Assembly: GCA_014529385.2 (NCBI GenBank)
Contig: CM043970.1
Coordinates: 47,829,779-47,893,778 of the forward strand
Source: Adiantum capillus-veneris
Lineage: Eukaryota; Streptophyta; Polypodiopsida; Polypodiales; Pteridaceae
Reading direction: 5' to 3'
Length of the DNA: 64,000 nucleotides
Within the stretch, counting starts at the first letter, position 1. Each line of letters begins with the position of its first letter. A program made the translations under genes and the position numbers. Shown here one piece after another: positions 48,756-61,169 of the stretch. A model generated the notes under the pieces. It searched no databases. It had not been told where the DNA came from and saw only the letters and a program-made list of their open reading frames with translations.

Positions 48756-49140
48756 TATCTAATATCTACCTATCCAAAATTATTTTCTCATATTGAACCG
48801 ATCATTTAATATGTGAAGATAACAGGAAAGAAGAGTTAAGATATGGATATGTACTACTAGATCGATTCTCAACACGTGACCAAGAGGAGAGATATCCTTA
48901 TTTCAATAAGGATCCAAATGGAGAGAGGTCTATCAAAGAGCAATGTACACTTAATGGAGATTTAAAAGACCTTAGGTTAAGCTTCATTAAAGCCTCCAAA
49001 GGTTAGAATTTAAAGTACTTAGGCCTAGGACCATTAGGTAAGACTGTGGAAAACTTTAGGTGCTTGCGGTGCTTGGGCCAAAAGTCAACGCAACTCCTAC
49101 AAAGGAGGGGGCGAGTCCTACATCTAGGAGGATTAGAGAG

Positions 49141-49181
<41 letters not shown>

Positions 49182-49613
49182 AGACTCACCCTTCCACATG
49201 GGGAATACAGGACACATGTCAGGCCCCTAACCAAGTTTCCCCCAATTAAGCTTGAATCCTATTGGATGGCATATCAAATGACCAATGGGAATTAAGTTTA
49301 AACATTATGGAAAAGCCCATAAAAAGGACCAATAAGAATTACAAATCCCGTTATTCCTATTGTACCGTCACATCAAGGGGTCCAATGAGCATTGAGCAAA
49401 CCATGTGCAAGCTTAATTCCTATTGGCCAATTGACCTAGAGAGTCAATAAGAATTTAGCTTCAATTAATTAATAAATTCAACTCTCTCTCAAAGGGGGAA
49501 AGAAAGACACTTGTCTAAATGCTACCCCCCTTGCTTGATATGATCTAGGTCTCCCATTGGCTAGCCCTAGGCTTGAGCCACTAAGCTTCAAGCTAGTTTG
49601 AACCCCCCCCCCC

Positions 49614-49644
<31 letters not shown>

Positions 49645-50323
49645 ACACACTTGGATGCAATGAAAATCAAGTCTACATCTCAAAGGAGAGCAATGGTTAA
49701 GCCTACACAAACAACTCTTGACCATCTAATGAAAATCGACAAGCTCCAAGCATGCTCATCTTCCTCTCCATCTTCATTACTATGCTAAGCTATGATCTAA
49801 GAATGATGATATGTGAGGAGAATACTTCTTTTTTGTATGCTATTTCTTCTTCCTTTTCACTTCCCTCGCTCCCTACCAACTCTCTCCACCTTTCAAGGTA
49901 TTTGAGGTCTTGGGATTGAGGTCAAGGACAAGTTCTTGTCTATTGCAAGTAAGTTAATTGTTGTTTTGAGAATAATAGTGGTGCATGAAATTTTCCATCT
50001 TCATGGTATCAAAAAGGTCTGAAGGAACACAAATATTGTATTGTACCAAGTCTCTATTTATGGGAAAACATATAATACAAAAGCCTTTTGGATGGGGACT
50101 GGCTCCAAAGAAATTTGATCCTCAACTGCTATCAATTTCTCTAATTCTCTCTCTTTTACAAGTATTGTTCATGTCAAGCTAACTGGGCATAATGTTTGTA
50201 TTGCCATCTTTAATCAAGCACTCTCTCTATCTTCATCAGGAATTCTCAGATATCTTAATAAAATTCTCACTACTATGACTTTAATTCTGCTACAATCAAT
50301 GTTATTAGCCTAATTCCGTTACA
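48756..50323 (+). mobile_element. Gypsy C 5' LTR
   Basis: About 1.57 kb, homologous to 54126-55679 and 30819-32443. The first eight or so bases, including TG, appear lost. Contains a (CT)n tract at 49144-49179 and a run of 28 C followed by (AC)n at 49603-49650. Ends CCGTTACA. Confidence 0.85.
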
Positions 50324-50336
50324 TTGGTATCAATGC
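50324..50336 (+). other. Primer binding site of gypsy C (iMet type, diverged)
   Basis: TTGGTATCAATGC follows the LTR end directly. The first eight matching bases TGGTATCA agree with the iMet complement, and the rest differs. Confidence 0.75.
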
Positions 50337-50429
50337 TATTTGTTTTATCTTTTCTTGCTTAAGAAGAGAGGTCCTTAAGCTTTCAATGAGAGGTTTTAAT
50401 GTTGCCAAAAAGCAAGTTAGCATACACCT

Positions 50430-52095
50430 AAATTTTGTTAGCATGCATGGATGATAGTAATAAAGAGAGTAGACTGAGTATTGATCACTTTGATTTTTCA
50501 CATGAAGGTGCTACTAATGATGCCTCTATTATTATGAATTATCTTGTCTCTAGGATACAGCAAGCTATGGGCAATCCTGATCTACAAGGTAATCCTACTA
50601 TGCTATGCATTTTCAAAAGTCCGCTAGACAATGGTGGGCTAGCCTACAAGCTAATGGCAAAGATCCAAAGACATGGAAAGTTCTAAAAGCTTGAATAATG
50701 AAGCAGTTTCTTGCAAGCAATGCCAAAGACAAAGTTCTCACCAAATGGTGAAGCTTGAAGTCGTCTCACTACGAGTTTATCCACAAGTATGTAGACAAGT
50801 TTTGGGATTTGCATCTCAAAGCCATTGCCTAAAAAAATATAGACTTTGGAGAACAAAAACAACACTTCTGTGTTGGGCTATCTAAAGACAAGGCCAAATA
50901 TTTTAGTTCTCAAAGGTCTAGGACCATCTGTACAGTCATAAATCATACTACGGTCACTTCGTGAAGTAATTTCCAACAAGGGGCTAAGAGTAATTCTAAG
51001 CCCGTGGAAATTAAAGATGAAATGAGCCTAGAGGGAAGAACAATGGTCAAAATTCTTCTAAAGGCAACTCTAGAAACAACCACTAGGGCAAATTTGGACT
51101 CTCAAAGGGGCCCTTTTAGGAGGTTTGACTTTGCCTCTCTTGTCCAAACTGGGCAACCCAGTGAAGTACATAAACACTTTGTCAAAACCCTATCAACCAA
51201 CATATCATTGGAAAGATTTTAGAAAGTAAGTTTTAAATCCCCAAACTCCGACAAATTTGGAGTTGATTTGTAGAAGTTATGGCCTCTCCATTGAAGTTGA
51301 AATGTGGAGAGAGATTCCAGTTATAAGACAAAGTTGTCATATCAAAAAATGGAATCGTCTAGAATATAAGGAATGTGATGGCATGCTATATACCAATGGA
51401 TATATCTTGAGGAGTACATTCTAAATCCAAAAGGTCTGACAAGTTTTGATTTCATTTGTAAAAAATTTAGTGTGCACCCATTTTGGACAAGAGGGACAAA
51501 GTCAAAGTCCTTATAGGGCCCATTTGAGAGTCCAAAATTTTCCTAATGAACAACAAAGCTAAGGATAAAGAAGTCTACCAAGGTAAGAATAGACTCTTTC
51601 GTGAAGAGCTAGAGCATTTTTGCAAAGGAGCTTCTATGGTTGAAACTCCAAAAGGGAATGATCATTGCAAAGGATCTCCCCTTTCCTATGCTTGGGGAAA
51701 GGTGAGAGAGCATGATGCCTTTAACCTTTTCGACCTTGGCAACTTATAACTTTATATCAACGGAGTTGGCTACCAAATTAGGCATAAAAGCTCATGAGAT
51801 GGGAGACACTATGACGACTGATGGGGATTTCAAGGGTATTTCCTCCGTTACTTTCTTGATTGGGAAATTGAGCCTTCATGTCCAAATCTACGTCGACAAA
51901 GGTACTTCTTCATCTCTCCTCTCCAACATGAGGATGTTATCTTAGGGGCACCATGGTTCAATCACATGGCTGTCAATATAAAGTTCCCTAAAAGAAGAAT
52001 ATATTTCAAGTACAGGGAAAAGAACATGTATATAGACGCTAATGGGTCATGTAAAATCATACCCCTTGTAAATACGCCTACGTTTGATAAGTCAA
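50430..52095 (+). pseudogene. Gypsy C gag and protease, decayed
   Basis: Frames at 50435-50686 (MLACMDDSNKESRLSIDHFD, a gag-like start) and 50673-50885 are broken by stops. Near 51735-51945 and 51950 the aspartic-protease-like part can be read: TYNFISTELATKLGI, then a VILGAPWF-type motif in another frame, then NIKFPKRRIYF. The usual order gag, protease is kept, but no intact protein is possible. Confidence 0.65.
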
Positions 52096-52099
52096 TGAA

Positions 52100-52880
52100 A
52101 CGCTTAATTATGTGTGCACATTACAAATGCTTTATAGAAAAACTCTTGCCAATAGCAAACCATTACATGACTTAACAAAAAAGAATGTTAAGTATACATG
52201 GATTGCAAAAGACCAAGATGCTTTTGAGAAGCTCAAAGAGAAGCTTATCTCTCAACATGTGCTTACACTACCAAATCTCTCAAAGCCATTTGAGGTCCAA
52301 TGTAATGCTTGTGGTGATTGCCTTGGAGCAGTTTTGCTTCAAGAATGGCATGCCATAGCACATGAGAGTGAAAGATTCAACTCTGATGAGCGAGTAAAAG
52401 CAAATATGAAAAAGAACTACTAGATGTTCTACACACCCTGGACTCATGGAGAACTATCTTTTGGGGACTCCATTCATCCTATGAGCAGATCACAAAAGCC
52501 TCAAGTACTTCATAATGAAAACCAAGCTCTCCAACAAACAAATGAGGTGGGAAAATTTTCTTTCACAATTTGATTTTCATATTGCTCACATTGCTGGCAA
52601 GCACAATCAAGTGGATGATGCACTATCACAACGGCCAAGAGTAAATCCGGTATCTATAGCAAATCACAATGATATATCTTCTATGATAGATGAGTATGCT
52701 ACCAATCCCAATTTCAAAGATATGATTTCAGCCCTTGCAATAGGGAAAACCATTTGCCTTGTAGGATGGTTACCTTCTCTATGGCAATAGGCTATGTGTT
52801 ACTAACTCACTCCATGAGCAAGTAATGCATGAATCCCATGCATCTCCTTATGGAGGGCATAGAGGGATTCAACCTACTCT
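52100..52880 (+). pseudogene. Gypsy C RT end and RNase H, with the RT core deleted
   Basis: The frame at 52112-52423 begins at CAHYKCFIEK, which aligns with residue 236 of the gypsy B protein, directly after the protease remnant. About 220 residues of RT, including the VDYRALN and FDDI motifs, are absent. RNase H keeps FEVQCNACGDCLGAVLLQE, where the first Asp has become Asn, and then breaks. IAGKHNQVDDALSQRP follows at 52592. The element cannot make reverse transcriptase. Confidence 0.85.
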
Positions 52881-52899
52881 TTGAGGAGTAGAGACATAT

Positions 52900-54105
52900 T
52901 TCTATTGGATCACCATGAAAATAAACATACAAGAGTATGTTTCAAAATGCGTGGTATGCCAAAAGACGAAGTATGATAGAGGGAATCAACTTCTATTTCT
53001 CTAGCCATTGCCCATTCCTAATTCACTGTGGGAGAGCATATCCATGGATTTTATCTTTGGACTACCCAAGTCTATCCATGGAAATACAAGAATATGGACA
53101 ATAGTCGATAGGTTTAGCAAACAAGCACACTTTATACTTGTCAAACAGACTATTAAGGCACATCAAATGACAACTCTCTTCATATCTCAGATTTTCAAAT
53201 ACCATGTCTTGCCAACATCCATAGTGTCGGACATAGATCCTAGAATGACCAATAATTATTGGAAGTGTCTCTTTGGGAATCTAGGTAAAAGTTAGATTTC
53301 ACAAACGGATGGCCAAAGTGAGATAGCTAACCTTACAATTCTAGATCTACTAAAAGCCTATGTTACAAAAGTAGATCAATGCTCACAATGGGATAGGTAC
53401 TTACGTAACCCTTGCAGAGTATCCATACAATAACATTGTACATACTTCTATAGGCAAGGCACCTTTCAAGGTCATAGAGGGAAGATCTTCGCTCTGCTGA
53501 TGAGTATATCCAAGAGCAACAAGAATTTTTTCAAAAGATTAAAGAGGCTATACTGATTTCATAGAAAAGGCAAAAAGCTATTACTAGCAAGCACAAAAGA
53601 GCCTTAGCTTTTAAGGAAAATGATTGGGTCTTGCTAAAATTCCACAAGGCTCATCCAAGGAAAACTACGAACAAGAATCCTATGGGCCACGAGAAGTATT
53701 ATGGTAAACAAGACACTACGGTCCTTTTCAAATTCTTAAGCCAATCAACAAGATGGCTTATCAATTAAAGTTTCCCACTCATTGGCTCATACACAATGAT
53801 TTTCATGTGAACCTACTCAAGCCTTAGAAAGGAGAGCCACCAAGAGACACAATAAATGAAGACCCTCCAGAGATTGAGGATCAAGAAGAGGTGCTTCAAC
53901 CCGAATCCATCCTTCGACATGAAGATAAGGTGCTAAGACATTGTAAGATTATCCAATGGTATCTTATTAAATTCAATAATTATCCTTTTGAATATTGTAG
54001 ATGGATGCATGATGTCATAGGGTAGAAAGTGATCCTTTATCCATTAGGAAACCATGGACTAATGACTAGGCTTTACCTTCCCTACCTCATAGTCAAGGAC
54101 AACTA
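52900..54105 (+). pseudogene. Gypsy C integrase and chromodomain, decayed
   Basis: Integrase pieces: CVVCQKTKYDRGN near 52951, SMDFIFGLPKSIHGN at 53041 and PTSIVSDIDPRM at 53212. Later parts are frameshifted (KFPTHWLIHNDFHV-like near 53770 and ILRHEDKVLRHCKI near 53911). Order matches gypsy B. Multiple stops and indels are present. Confidence 0.85.
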
Positions 54106-54125
54106 TGATTTCAAGAGAGAGGTAA

Positions 54126-54925
54126 TGTTATAAAATCTAATATCTACCTATCCCAAATGATTTTCTCATACTAAACTGATCATTTAATATGGAAAGATAA
54201 AAGGGAACAAGAGTTAGGATATGAATATGTGCTGCTAGATCTATTCTCAACAATACGAGACCAAGAGGAGAGATAACCTTTTTTGAATAAAGGTTCAAAT
54301 GGAGAGAGGTCTACCAAAGAGAAATGTACACTTAATGGAGCTTTAAAAGACCTTAGGTGAAGCTTCGTTAAAGCCTCCAAAGGTTAGTGTTAAAAGTCCT
54401 TACGCCTAGGACCATTAGGTAAGACTATGGCCAACTTTAGGTGCTTGAGCCAAAAGTCAACACAACTCCTACAAAGGAGGAGGCGAGCCCTACGTCTAGG
54501 AGGATGAGAGAGAAAACATACACATGCTCTCTCCAAGATTCACCCTTCCATGGGAAATAAAGGACACATGTCAGGCCTCTAGCCAAGTTACCCCCAGCTA
54601 AGTTTGAATCCTATTAGGTCGCCTATTGAAAGGACCAATGGGAATTAAGCTTAAACATTATGGATAAGTCCATAAAAAGGACCAATAATAATTACAACTC
54701 CCTTTATTCCTATTGGATAGTTTATCAAGGGGTCCAATTAAAATTGACTAAACCATGTGCAAGCTTAAATATTCTTAATAGCTAGTTGACCTAGAGAGAC
54801 AATAATTAATTATAAATTCGGCTCTCTCTCAAACGGGGAAAGAAGGAAACTTGTTTAAATGCTACCCCCTTGGCTTGATATGATCTAGGTCTCACATTGG
54901 CTAGCAGTTGGCTTGAGCCAATGAG

Positions 54926-54973
<48 letters not shown>

Positions 54974-55679
54974 CACACACACACACACACACACACACTT
55001 GGGTGCAATGCAAATCAAGTCTTCATCTCAAGGGAGAGCAATGGAGAAGACTACACCAACAACTCTTGGCCATGGAATGAAAATACAAGCAAAAGACAAG
55101 CTCCAATAATGCTCATCTTCCTCTCCATCTTCATTATTATGCTAAGTTATGCTCTAAGAGTGATGATATGTGAGGAAAATAATTCTTTCTTGTATGCTAC
55201 AAGTTCTTCCTCTTCACTTCCCTCACTCCTTGCTAGCTTGCTCTACCTTTGAAGGTGTTTGAGGTCTTGGGATTGAGGCCAGGGACAAGTTCTTATCTAT
55301 TTCAAGTAGGTTAAATGTTGTTTTGGGAATAATATTGGTGCACGACGCTTTCCATCTTCATGGAATCAAAAAGTTCTTAAGGAACACAAAGATTTTATTG
55401 CACCAAGTCTCTCTATATGGGAGAACATATAATACAAAAGCCTTTTGGGGGGGGGGGGCTGATTCCAAATAAATCCGGTCCTCAATTGTTGTCAATCAAT
55501 TTCTCTATTTCTCTCTCTTTTACAATTATTGTTCATGCCAAGCTAACTAGGTGTAATGTTTGTATTTCTATCTTTAATCAAGCACTCTCTCTATCTTCAT
55601 TAGGAATTCTCTTAATAAATGCTCATTATTGTCACTTTAATTCCACTACAATCAATGTTCTTAGCCTGATTTTGTTATA
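54126..55679 (+). mobile_element. Gypsy C 3' LTR
   Basis: Begins TGTTATAAAATC after the polypurine tract and ends GTTATA. Carries a run of about 47 C plus (AC)n at 54926-54998, longer than in the 5' LTR. Flanking bases (AAGAC) do not repeat on the left side, so no target duplication survives. Confidence 0.88.
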
Positions 55680-56555
55680 AAGACCTTCATGACTTTTTTT
55701 TATGTGCAATGAGACCGGGCTAGAGATTGCCCAGAGGATCAACCTAATGTGGTAGTCAACACTTCTCATGTAAAGAAGAGTGAGGGAGGATATTACGGGG
55801 GATGAGGAATTGAACACTTATACCAAGATTTCCCTAAAAACCCATAGAAAAAAGAAAAGGTGATGAAAACATTGTGGAAGTTTTACCATCTTCCAACGGA
55901 TCAGATTTCGATAATGAAGATACCATTGAAAGTGATGACAAGAATGCATGCAAAACAAAAAATGACAAATGAGAAGAAGTGTAGTAACTCTCACAAATCT
56001 ATATGGGCAAAATCAGTCAAAAAGACACATGAGATAGAGTGCAATCCCAATACCATAGGAAGTTAAAGGCTATTACAACTCATTTGTCTCAAGGTCAAGA
56101 GTGATCATAATAGTCAACAAAACCCAAGACTATTATTATACTAGAAGAAATACATGAAATATAACTAAACCCAAAGGAAACCATACCAAAAGGAGTGAGT
56201 TCTAGAGGTTCAATACTAGTCCGCAAAAAGTTTAAGCCATTGGAAGAAATTCTAAAGTCTTCAGTTGCAAGATTGAACAATAGACAAACAATGGAGCATG
56301 GATGTATAACTTATTCTAGCACGGAATGGGAAAATCTATGATTGGAGATGTTGAGGCGGTCCGGGGCGGGCAACAAGAGAGGCGACCTCTAAACACCCCT
56401 CAAGGCTCCCGTGCTGCTCAATTGGGGCTGGGGCAACCACAAGCACAACACAACAACAAACCGCATCCTCTCTTTGGAGAAAGGTAAGTGGATTACGCTT
56501 GTATTTAAGCCACAAGGTAGGTGGCTTGCTATTAGCATCAGTAAAGGAAGCTGAC
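55680..56555. pseudogene. Decayed coding-like stretch, unassigned
   Basis: Short protein-like fragments occur in a shared direction, for example KGDENIVEVLPSSNGSDFDNE near 55858 and VRKKFKPLEEILKSSVARLNN near 56220. Stops are frequent. No family is recognised. Confidence 0.3.
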
Positions 56556-57149
56556 ATGTTTGAGCACACCCAAAAGAAGCATGATATGCTTGCAGTTTTT
56601 TCTACTCATGGCAGTAAGCAGGATTCTGAAGACAACTTGAGCTCACCACACCAACAAGGCGGCCATATATGGTGGATTCTTGGTACACTCTTGGGAATCA
56701 TAATTTTCAGTTCTGTCTTTGCAGGAGCCAAGATGCTCATTTCCCCTCTCGCTACTGGTGGTTACAAATTTGGTCCAATTTGGCATGCAAATTTTATTGT
56801 TCGGACACTGCAGACAATGATCCTATTTTTCACTTGGGATCTAGGAGGACACTGGCACAAAGTTCTGGAAGCCATGGGCTTCCCCTTTAATCAACCGACA
56901 CTATTCCAAGGAACAAGCTATCACCCGGACCTGTTACAGATTCATGAATATCCCAGAAATCTCACCAATGGCCAAATGGAATGGCTAGTTCAGAAGGCAA
57001 CTCGATATCCGCTCTTACAACTAAGCGAAAGAAGAATCAAATTCAGAGCTAGAAGCATGAATGCCTCTAGCCAAAAGGGGAGGGCTAATGATGAGGGATT
57101 TTCACAAGCCAAGCTCCCATACCCCTTTTCTCTTGTCCCCACTGCATGA
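56556..57149 (+). CDS. Hypothetical protein with one predicted transmembrane segment
   Basis: 197 residues from the first ATG; the frame is open for 19 more codons upstream without ATG. A hydrophobic stretch IWWILGTLLGIIIFSSVFAG at about residues 43-62 would span a membrane once, and a second, weaker one (TLQTMILFFTW) follows. Further on come GGHWHKVLEAMGFPF and HPDLLQIHEYPRNLTNGQMEW, and a basic tail. I recognise no family. It sits between retroelement remnants with no partner gene; it may be a chance ORF, the last exon of a gene whose other exons I cannot identify, or an accessory retroelement ORF. Confidence 0.4.
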   Translation: MFEHTQKKHDMLAVFSTHGSKQDSEDNLSSPHQQGGHIWWILGTLLGIIIFSSVFAGAKMLISPLATGGYKFGPIWHANFIVRTLQTMILFFTWDLGGHWHKVLEAMGFPFNQPTLFQGTSYHPDLLQIHEYPRNLTNGQMEWLVQKATRYPLLQLSERRIKFRARSMNASSQKGRANDEGFSQAKLPYPFSLVPTA

Positions 57150-58371
57150 AAACCTCCTCTTAGGGAGGGAGTGATAAAAGGCATTGGAAAAGTAAGAAAA
57201 AAAATAAAGTATGATTATGTAAATATATGAGAAAGGTAAAATGGGCCACCCTGGGCCTACGGGGCAGCCCATCCCCACCCTGCCTTCTTTTTCTTCATTG
57301 TTGCCCCACCGTGTGTCCCTTTTCCTCTCCTCCACTCAAAAGGTCAACCCCCTCTCTCTTCCCCTTGTCCTTTCTCCTTTTTCTCTCCCCTCAAGCTACC
57401 CCACCCCCTGTCCTTACTAATAATGCACCCTAACTCACATGCCACCTCTCCTATCTTCCAAAACAGTATACCCCACCCTCCTTTTCTCTCTCCTATCATA
57501 TCCCATGACCCAAATATCCCCCCCTCTCTCTAAAGGGCGCCATGTCTCTTGTCCTATAGCCAGATAACCTCCCCCACACTCACACACACTCAGTTTCACT
57601 GAAAAAGGTGCCCACAGACCCATCCCCACCCGGTGATTACCTGATTTTTCTTGTGTTCACACCCATCTGTACACAGATTCACCTCTGAACACACTCCCCT
57701 CTCTCCCCTCTTGTAATTACTTTATTCTCCACGTCACCTCTCCTTTTTTCATTCACCCATCTCTCTCTCTTAGTCTCTTTCTCATGAGACTGCTGTTCTG
57801 GCGCATATACACACAGCCAGACAAGTGGGCCCCACAGTCACATGGCCTGTGTAGATAATGATTTCTTCATTTCTAAATTCTAGAAATCCTCCCCCTCCTC
57901 CCCTATATAAAGAGGGATCACCATCACACTACACACACACAACATCACCAAAGAGTACACTATGCACTGTGTGTGCCTAATGCACACACACACACCCACA
58001 CCATCACCATCACCGCAATCACCATGCTCGTCTTGAGCATGACCTCTACACCCTTGGGCTATGGAAGATGAAGGGCAGCTAAATGAAGGATGATGGTCAT
58101 AACCCTCGTGCGTGTCTTCACCATCAACTCCCACCTATCCGCCATGTGCTCTACCACTCTCTCCCTTCTCATTCCCCTACCCTATGCTCCCCATTTCATC
58201 GCCTTATTCTCTAAATAAAGCTTGAGGTTTTGTGAGTATGTTTCTTGCAATGTTTTGCCCATGTGAGGTGTGCGGAATTGCCACATAGTCTTGTGTTTGG
58301 AGTGAGCTTGTGTATGTGTGAAGGGTGTGCGGATTCACCATCCTTCTGTGGTGCCTAAGTACTAAGCCGCT

Positions 58372-58433
<62 letters not shown>

Positions 58434-58640
58434 ACTTGATCTCATTTCCCTTCCTCTTCATCATTGATCCCAAGCATCCATCTCTCTTGGATGAAAACTT
58501 TGTTATGGTGCCATGTTGTTTGCGTCCTAGCCGCTCAAAGCTAGGTGGTGCCCCCTGTTCGCTTTACCGTGACAGGCTCGAGGCGTGCCATTCGGCCCCG
58601 GTGTTTTAGAGGCCGTCGGGGTTCGGGGTTTGCTTTGCTC
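57150..58640 (+). other. Pyrimidine-rich promoter-like region with TATATAAA and (CT)n
   Basis: Plus-strand C/T-rich DNA with CA tracts, TATATAAA at 57905-57912 and (CT)n at about 58374-58428. It resembles a plant promoter and 5' UTR, but no coding exon follows: the next recognisable sequence is a copia fragment. It could be an LTR remnant. Confidence 0.35.
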
Positions 58641-58649
58641 CCGTCAGCA

Positions 58650-59397
58650 CGTTTTGGGCATCTGAATTTTGTCAATTTGCTGCGTTTGCAGAAATCTAAT
58701 ATGGTAACTTCTTTGCCACCTCTTGAAGCACCTATCAAACATGTTTATGAAGGCTGTATTTTGGGTAAGATACAGCATTCAAAGTTTCCAAAGGATGGTT
58801 CAGTTCGGGCTACATGCAGGTTGCAGCTTGTGCATAGTGATGTTTGTGTGCCCATGCAAACTCCGTCCTTGGGCAATTACCTGTACTTCGTGACTTTCAT
58901 TGATGATTACTCCAGGAATGCATGGGTATTTCCTCTTAAAGAGAAGTCTGAAGTCTTTATGTGCTTCAAACAATTTCTGGCTATGGCTGAAATGTCTCGA
59001 AATGTACTATGGGAACCCTCCGTTCAGATCGAGGGGGGGAGTATATGTCTCATGAATTTAATGCATTTCTGGCTAGTCGTGGGATAAAACACCAATGTAC
59101 AGTGCCTTATACACCTCAGCAAAATGGTGTTGCTGAGAGGAAAAACAGGTCACTTACGTAAATGGTAGGATGTATGGTCAAAAGTCAAGCTTTGCCACAT
59201 TCTTTTTGGCTTAAGGCCATCATGTGTGCCACTTATGTACTAAACAGGCGTCCTACAAAAGCTTTACAGTCTATTACTCCATATGAAGCATGACATGATA
59301 GAAAGCCTTCTATTGAGCACATGTGTGTTTTTGGTTGTTTAGCATATGCTTTGGTGCCACAAACACAGCGCAAAAAATTGGATGATAAGGCTGTCAA
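58650..59397 (+). pseudogene. Ty1/copia GAG-pre-integrase and integrase fragment
   Basis: Starts FGHLNFVNLLRLQKSNMV and has CEGCILGK-like YEGCILGKIQHSKFP, LVHSDVCVPMQTPSLGNYLY, FVTFIDDYSRNAWVF and, after frameshifts, QQNGVAERKNRSL near 59119. It is close to the copia element at 25860-26600 and keeps the integrase D residues that the latter lost by deletion. It ends at about 59397 inside a KLDDKAVK segment. No LTR flanks it. Confidence 0.88.
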
Positions 59398-59504
59398 ATT
59401 GGGGGAACCGGCTCTTGGCCAATTCAAGAGGCCCTTCCCAAAAAACATTTACCGTAGTGTGAAGCCAAGGGCTCTAAGAGGAAGTGATGGTAGGCAAGCT
59501 ACGT

Positions 59505-59533
59505 GGGGGGGGGGGGGGGGGGGGGGGGGGGGG

Positions 59534-59610
<77 letters not shown>
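59505..59610 (+). repeat. (G)29, (GT)n, (GA)n compound microsatellite
   Basis: A run of 29 G at 59505-59533 is followed by GAGA, GT repeats to about 59572 and GA repeats to about 59609. Confidence 0.95.
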
Positions 59611-59649
59611 CTCACTTATTATTGATAAATATGTGACTATCACATGAGT

Positions 59650-61169
59650 GAGTAGGAGGGCTTAATAAATTTCTTTTTTTTCTCACATTGGATATTGGAA
59701 AAAATTTATAAATTGAAAAGGAAATGGTGTATATTATTGGTAAAAATTTCATAGATAAGGAGTTTTAAAAATGGTATTTGAATGCACGGAATTACATAAT
59801 CTGTACATAGTGACCCCCCTTGAGAGATTGACAATCCCAGATGTGAAGTGATGGGTTTCACTCTACTACTAAAAGAAAATCCATCAAGCTAGAGCAAGAA
59901 CAATTTCATAGTGATTGCTCCATAGGGATGTGACTTAGCACACACCCTTCATCTTCTTTACCAATGTCTCTTCTATGCCCCCCTGCAATCACTGCACTTA
60001 GAATCTCTGATAGAGCTTTGAGACCACTCTAAGGCCATGGGGATCTCAAAATTTTATCTCAACCCCCCTTTATAGGGTCGAGCCCTCATGCTCAGTTTTC
60101 TTAAGGCTCCTTTGTTAGGCCAAAGGCCATAGGCTAGGGACCAATGTGAGCAGGCTCGGGGTTGCCTATATAAAGGCAGTTGATGGGTGGAGAGTAGGGT
60201 TCTAGATGTGATCTAGTCTTAGAGTGGTATGTTTGTGAAGCTAAAATTAGAAAGGTGTGCATGAAGCCTAGCAAAGATGGGGGTTTGACAAGCAAGAAGA
60301 AGGATGGTGTTTTGAACTGCTTGGCAGGTGAAGGCCTGCTTGGAGGAGGGGGGGAAGGAGTGACTTGGACTAAGTCATGTCTTGTAAGTCTTGTTGGGAG
60401 CACATGATGGGGGTGGGGAACAAATTTTGTTTCAATAGCATAGGCTCTCGAGCTCTCTACGACGTGTTGGGAGAGTTTTTGTCCTCAATGACGCTATTCT
60501 CCTCTGTGCTTATTTAGAAGCTTTGGTCTTTTTTATATCGGCACACACTAAGCCCGATTTTGGTCGCCCTTGAGTAAAAAAGTCCCCCCACCTCTTCTAC
60601 TCAAAGCTAGAAAACAAAGTACACATCACTCCATGATGATGGTGAACGGAGTTGGAACAAAGTTTTAGTATTGTATCTTTGTGAAAGTTCAGAGAATTTT
60701 AGAAATTTCAAAACTTACAATTTTTTTTTGAGAACTTCACAAGTAAGCATCTCCTCAACCTTCGCTTTCAATTATCAAAGCGGTTTGACAAAGGGTTGCA
60801 TCACCCAAGGGCGGTAATATCTCACAAAATCCATTTTGCAATCTTGAAGTTGACAATTTTTAGCATTTGCATTAGACATGGTCATTTCCAACAGGCTTTT
60901 AACAATCGGAAAAGCTTGCACTTGGACGACGCTTTCACAAGTTCAACGTCAACATTGAAAATTGTCTACGACTTGGTGGTATTAAATTAGCAAGGCTAAT
61001 GCATTTTGATTGCGATGGTTAATTTTCAATCTTGATCTGTTCTTGACAGGAAATTTTCTATAAGATACATCTTTTCTCTCGCTAGCACAACACAAAACGC
61101 CATGGATTTGGATATTGTCATGTAACACACGTTTGATTTCGAAAATACTACACAAGTTTCAAATGCTAC
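59650..61169. other. Intergenic stretch without recognisable gene
   Basis: Only short frames are found. The 89-codon minus frame at 60134-60403 is proline- and serine-rich without a domain. The stretch is probably decayed repeat DNA. Confidence 0.45.

Noticed and set aside
54897-55109. 70-codon proline-rich frame
   Set aside because: It is the poly-C tract of the gypsy C 3' LTR.
56343-56569. 77-codon minus frame
   Set aside because: No domain, and it partly overlaps the plus-strand hypothetical ORF; there is no support for it.
57905-57912. TATATAAA as a gene promoter
   Set aside because: No coding exon of a cellular gene follows, so it was kept only as a promoter-like region.
60134-60403. 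89-codon minus frame, proline/serine-rich
   Set aside because: Low-complexity composition and no recognisable motif or context.
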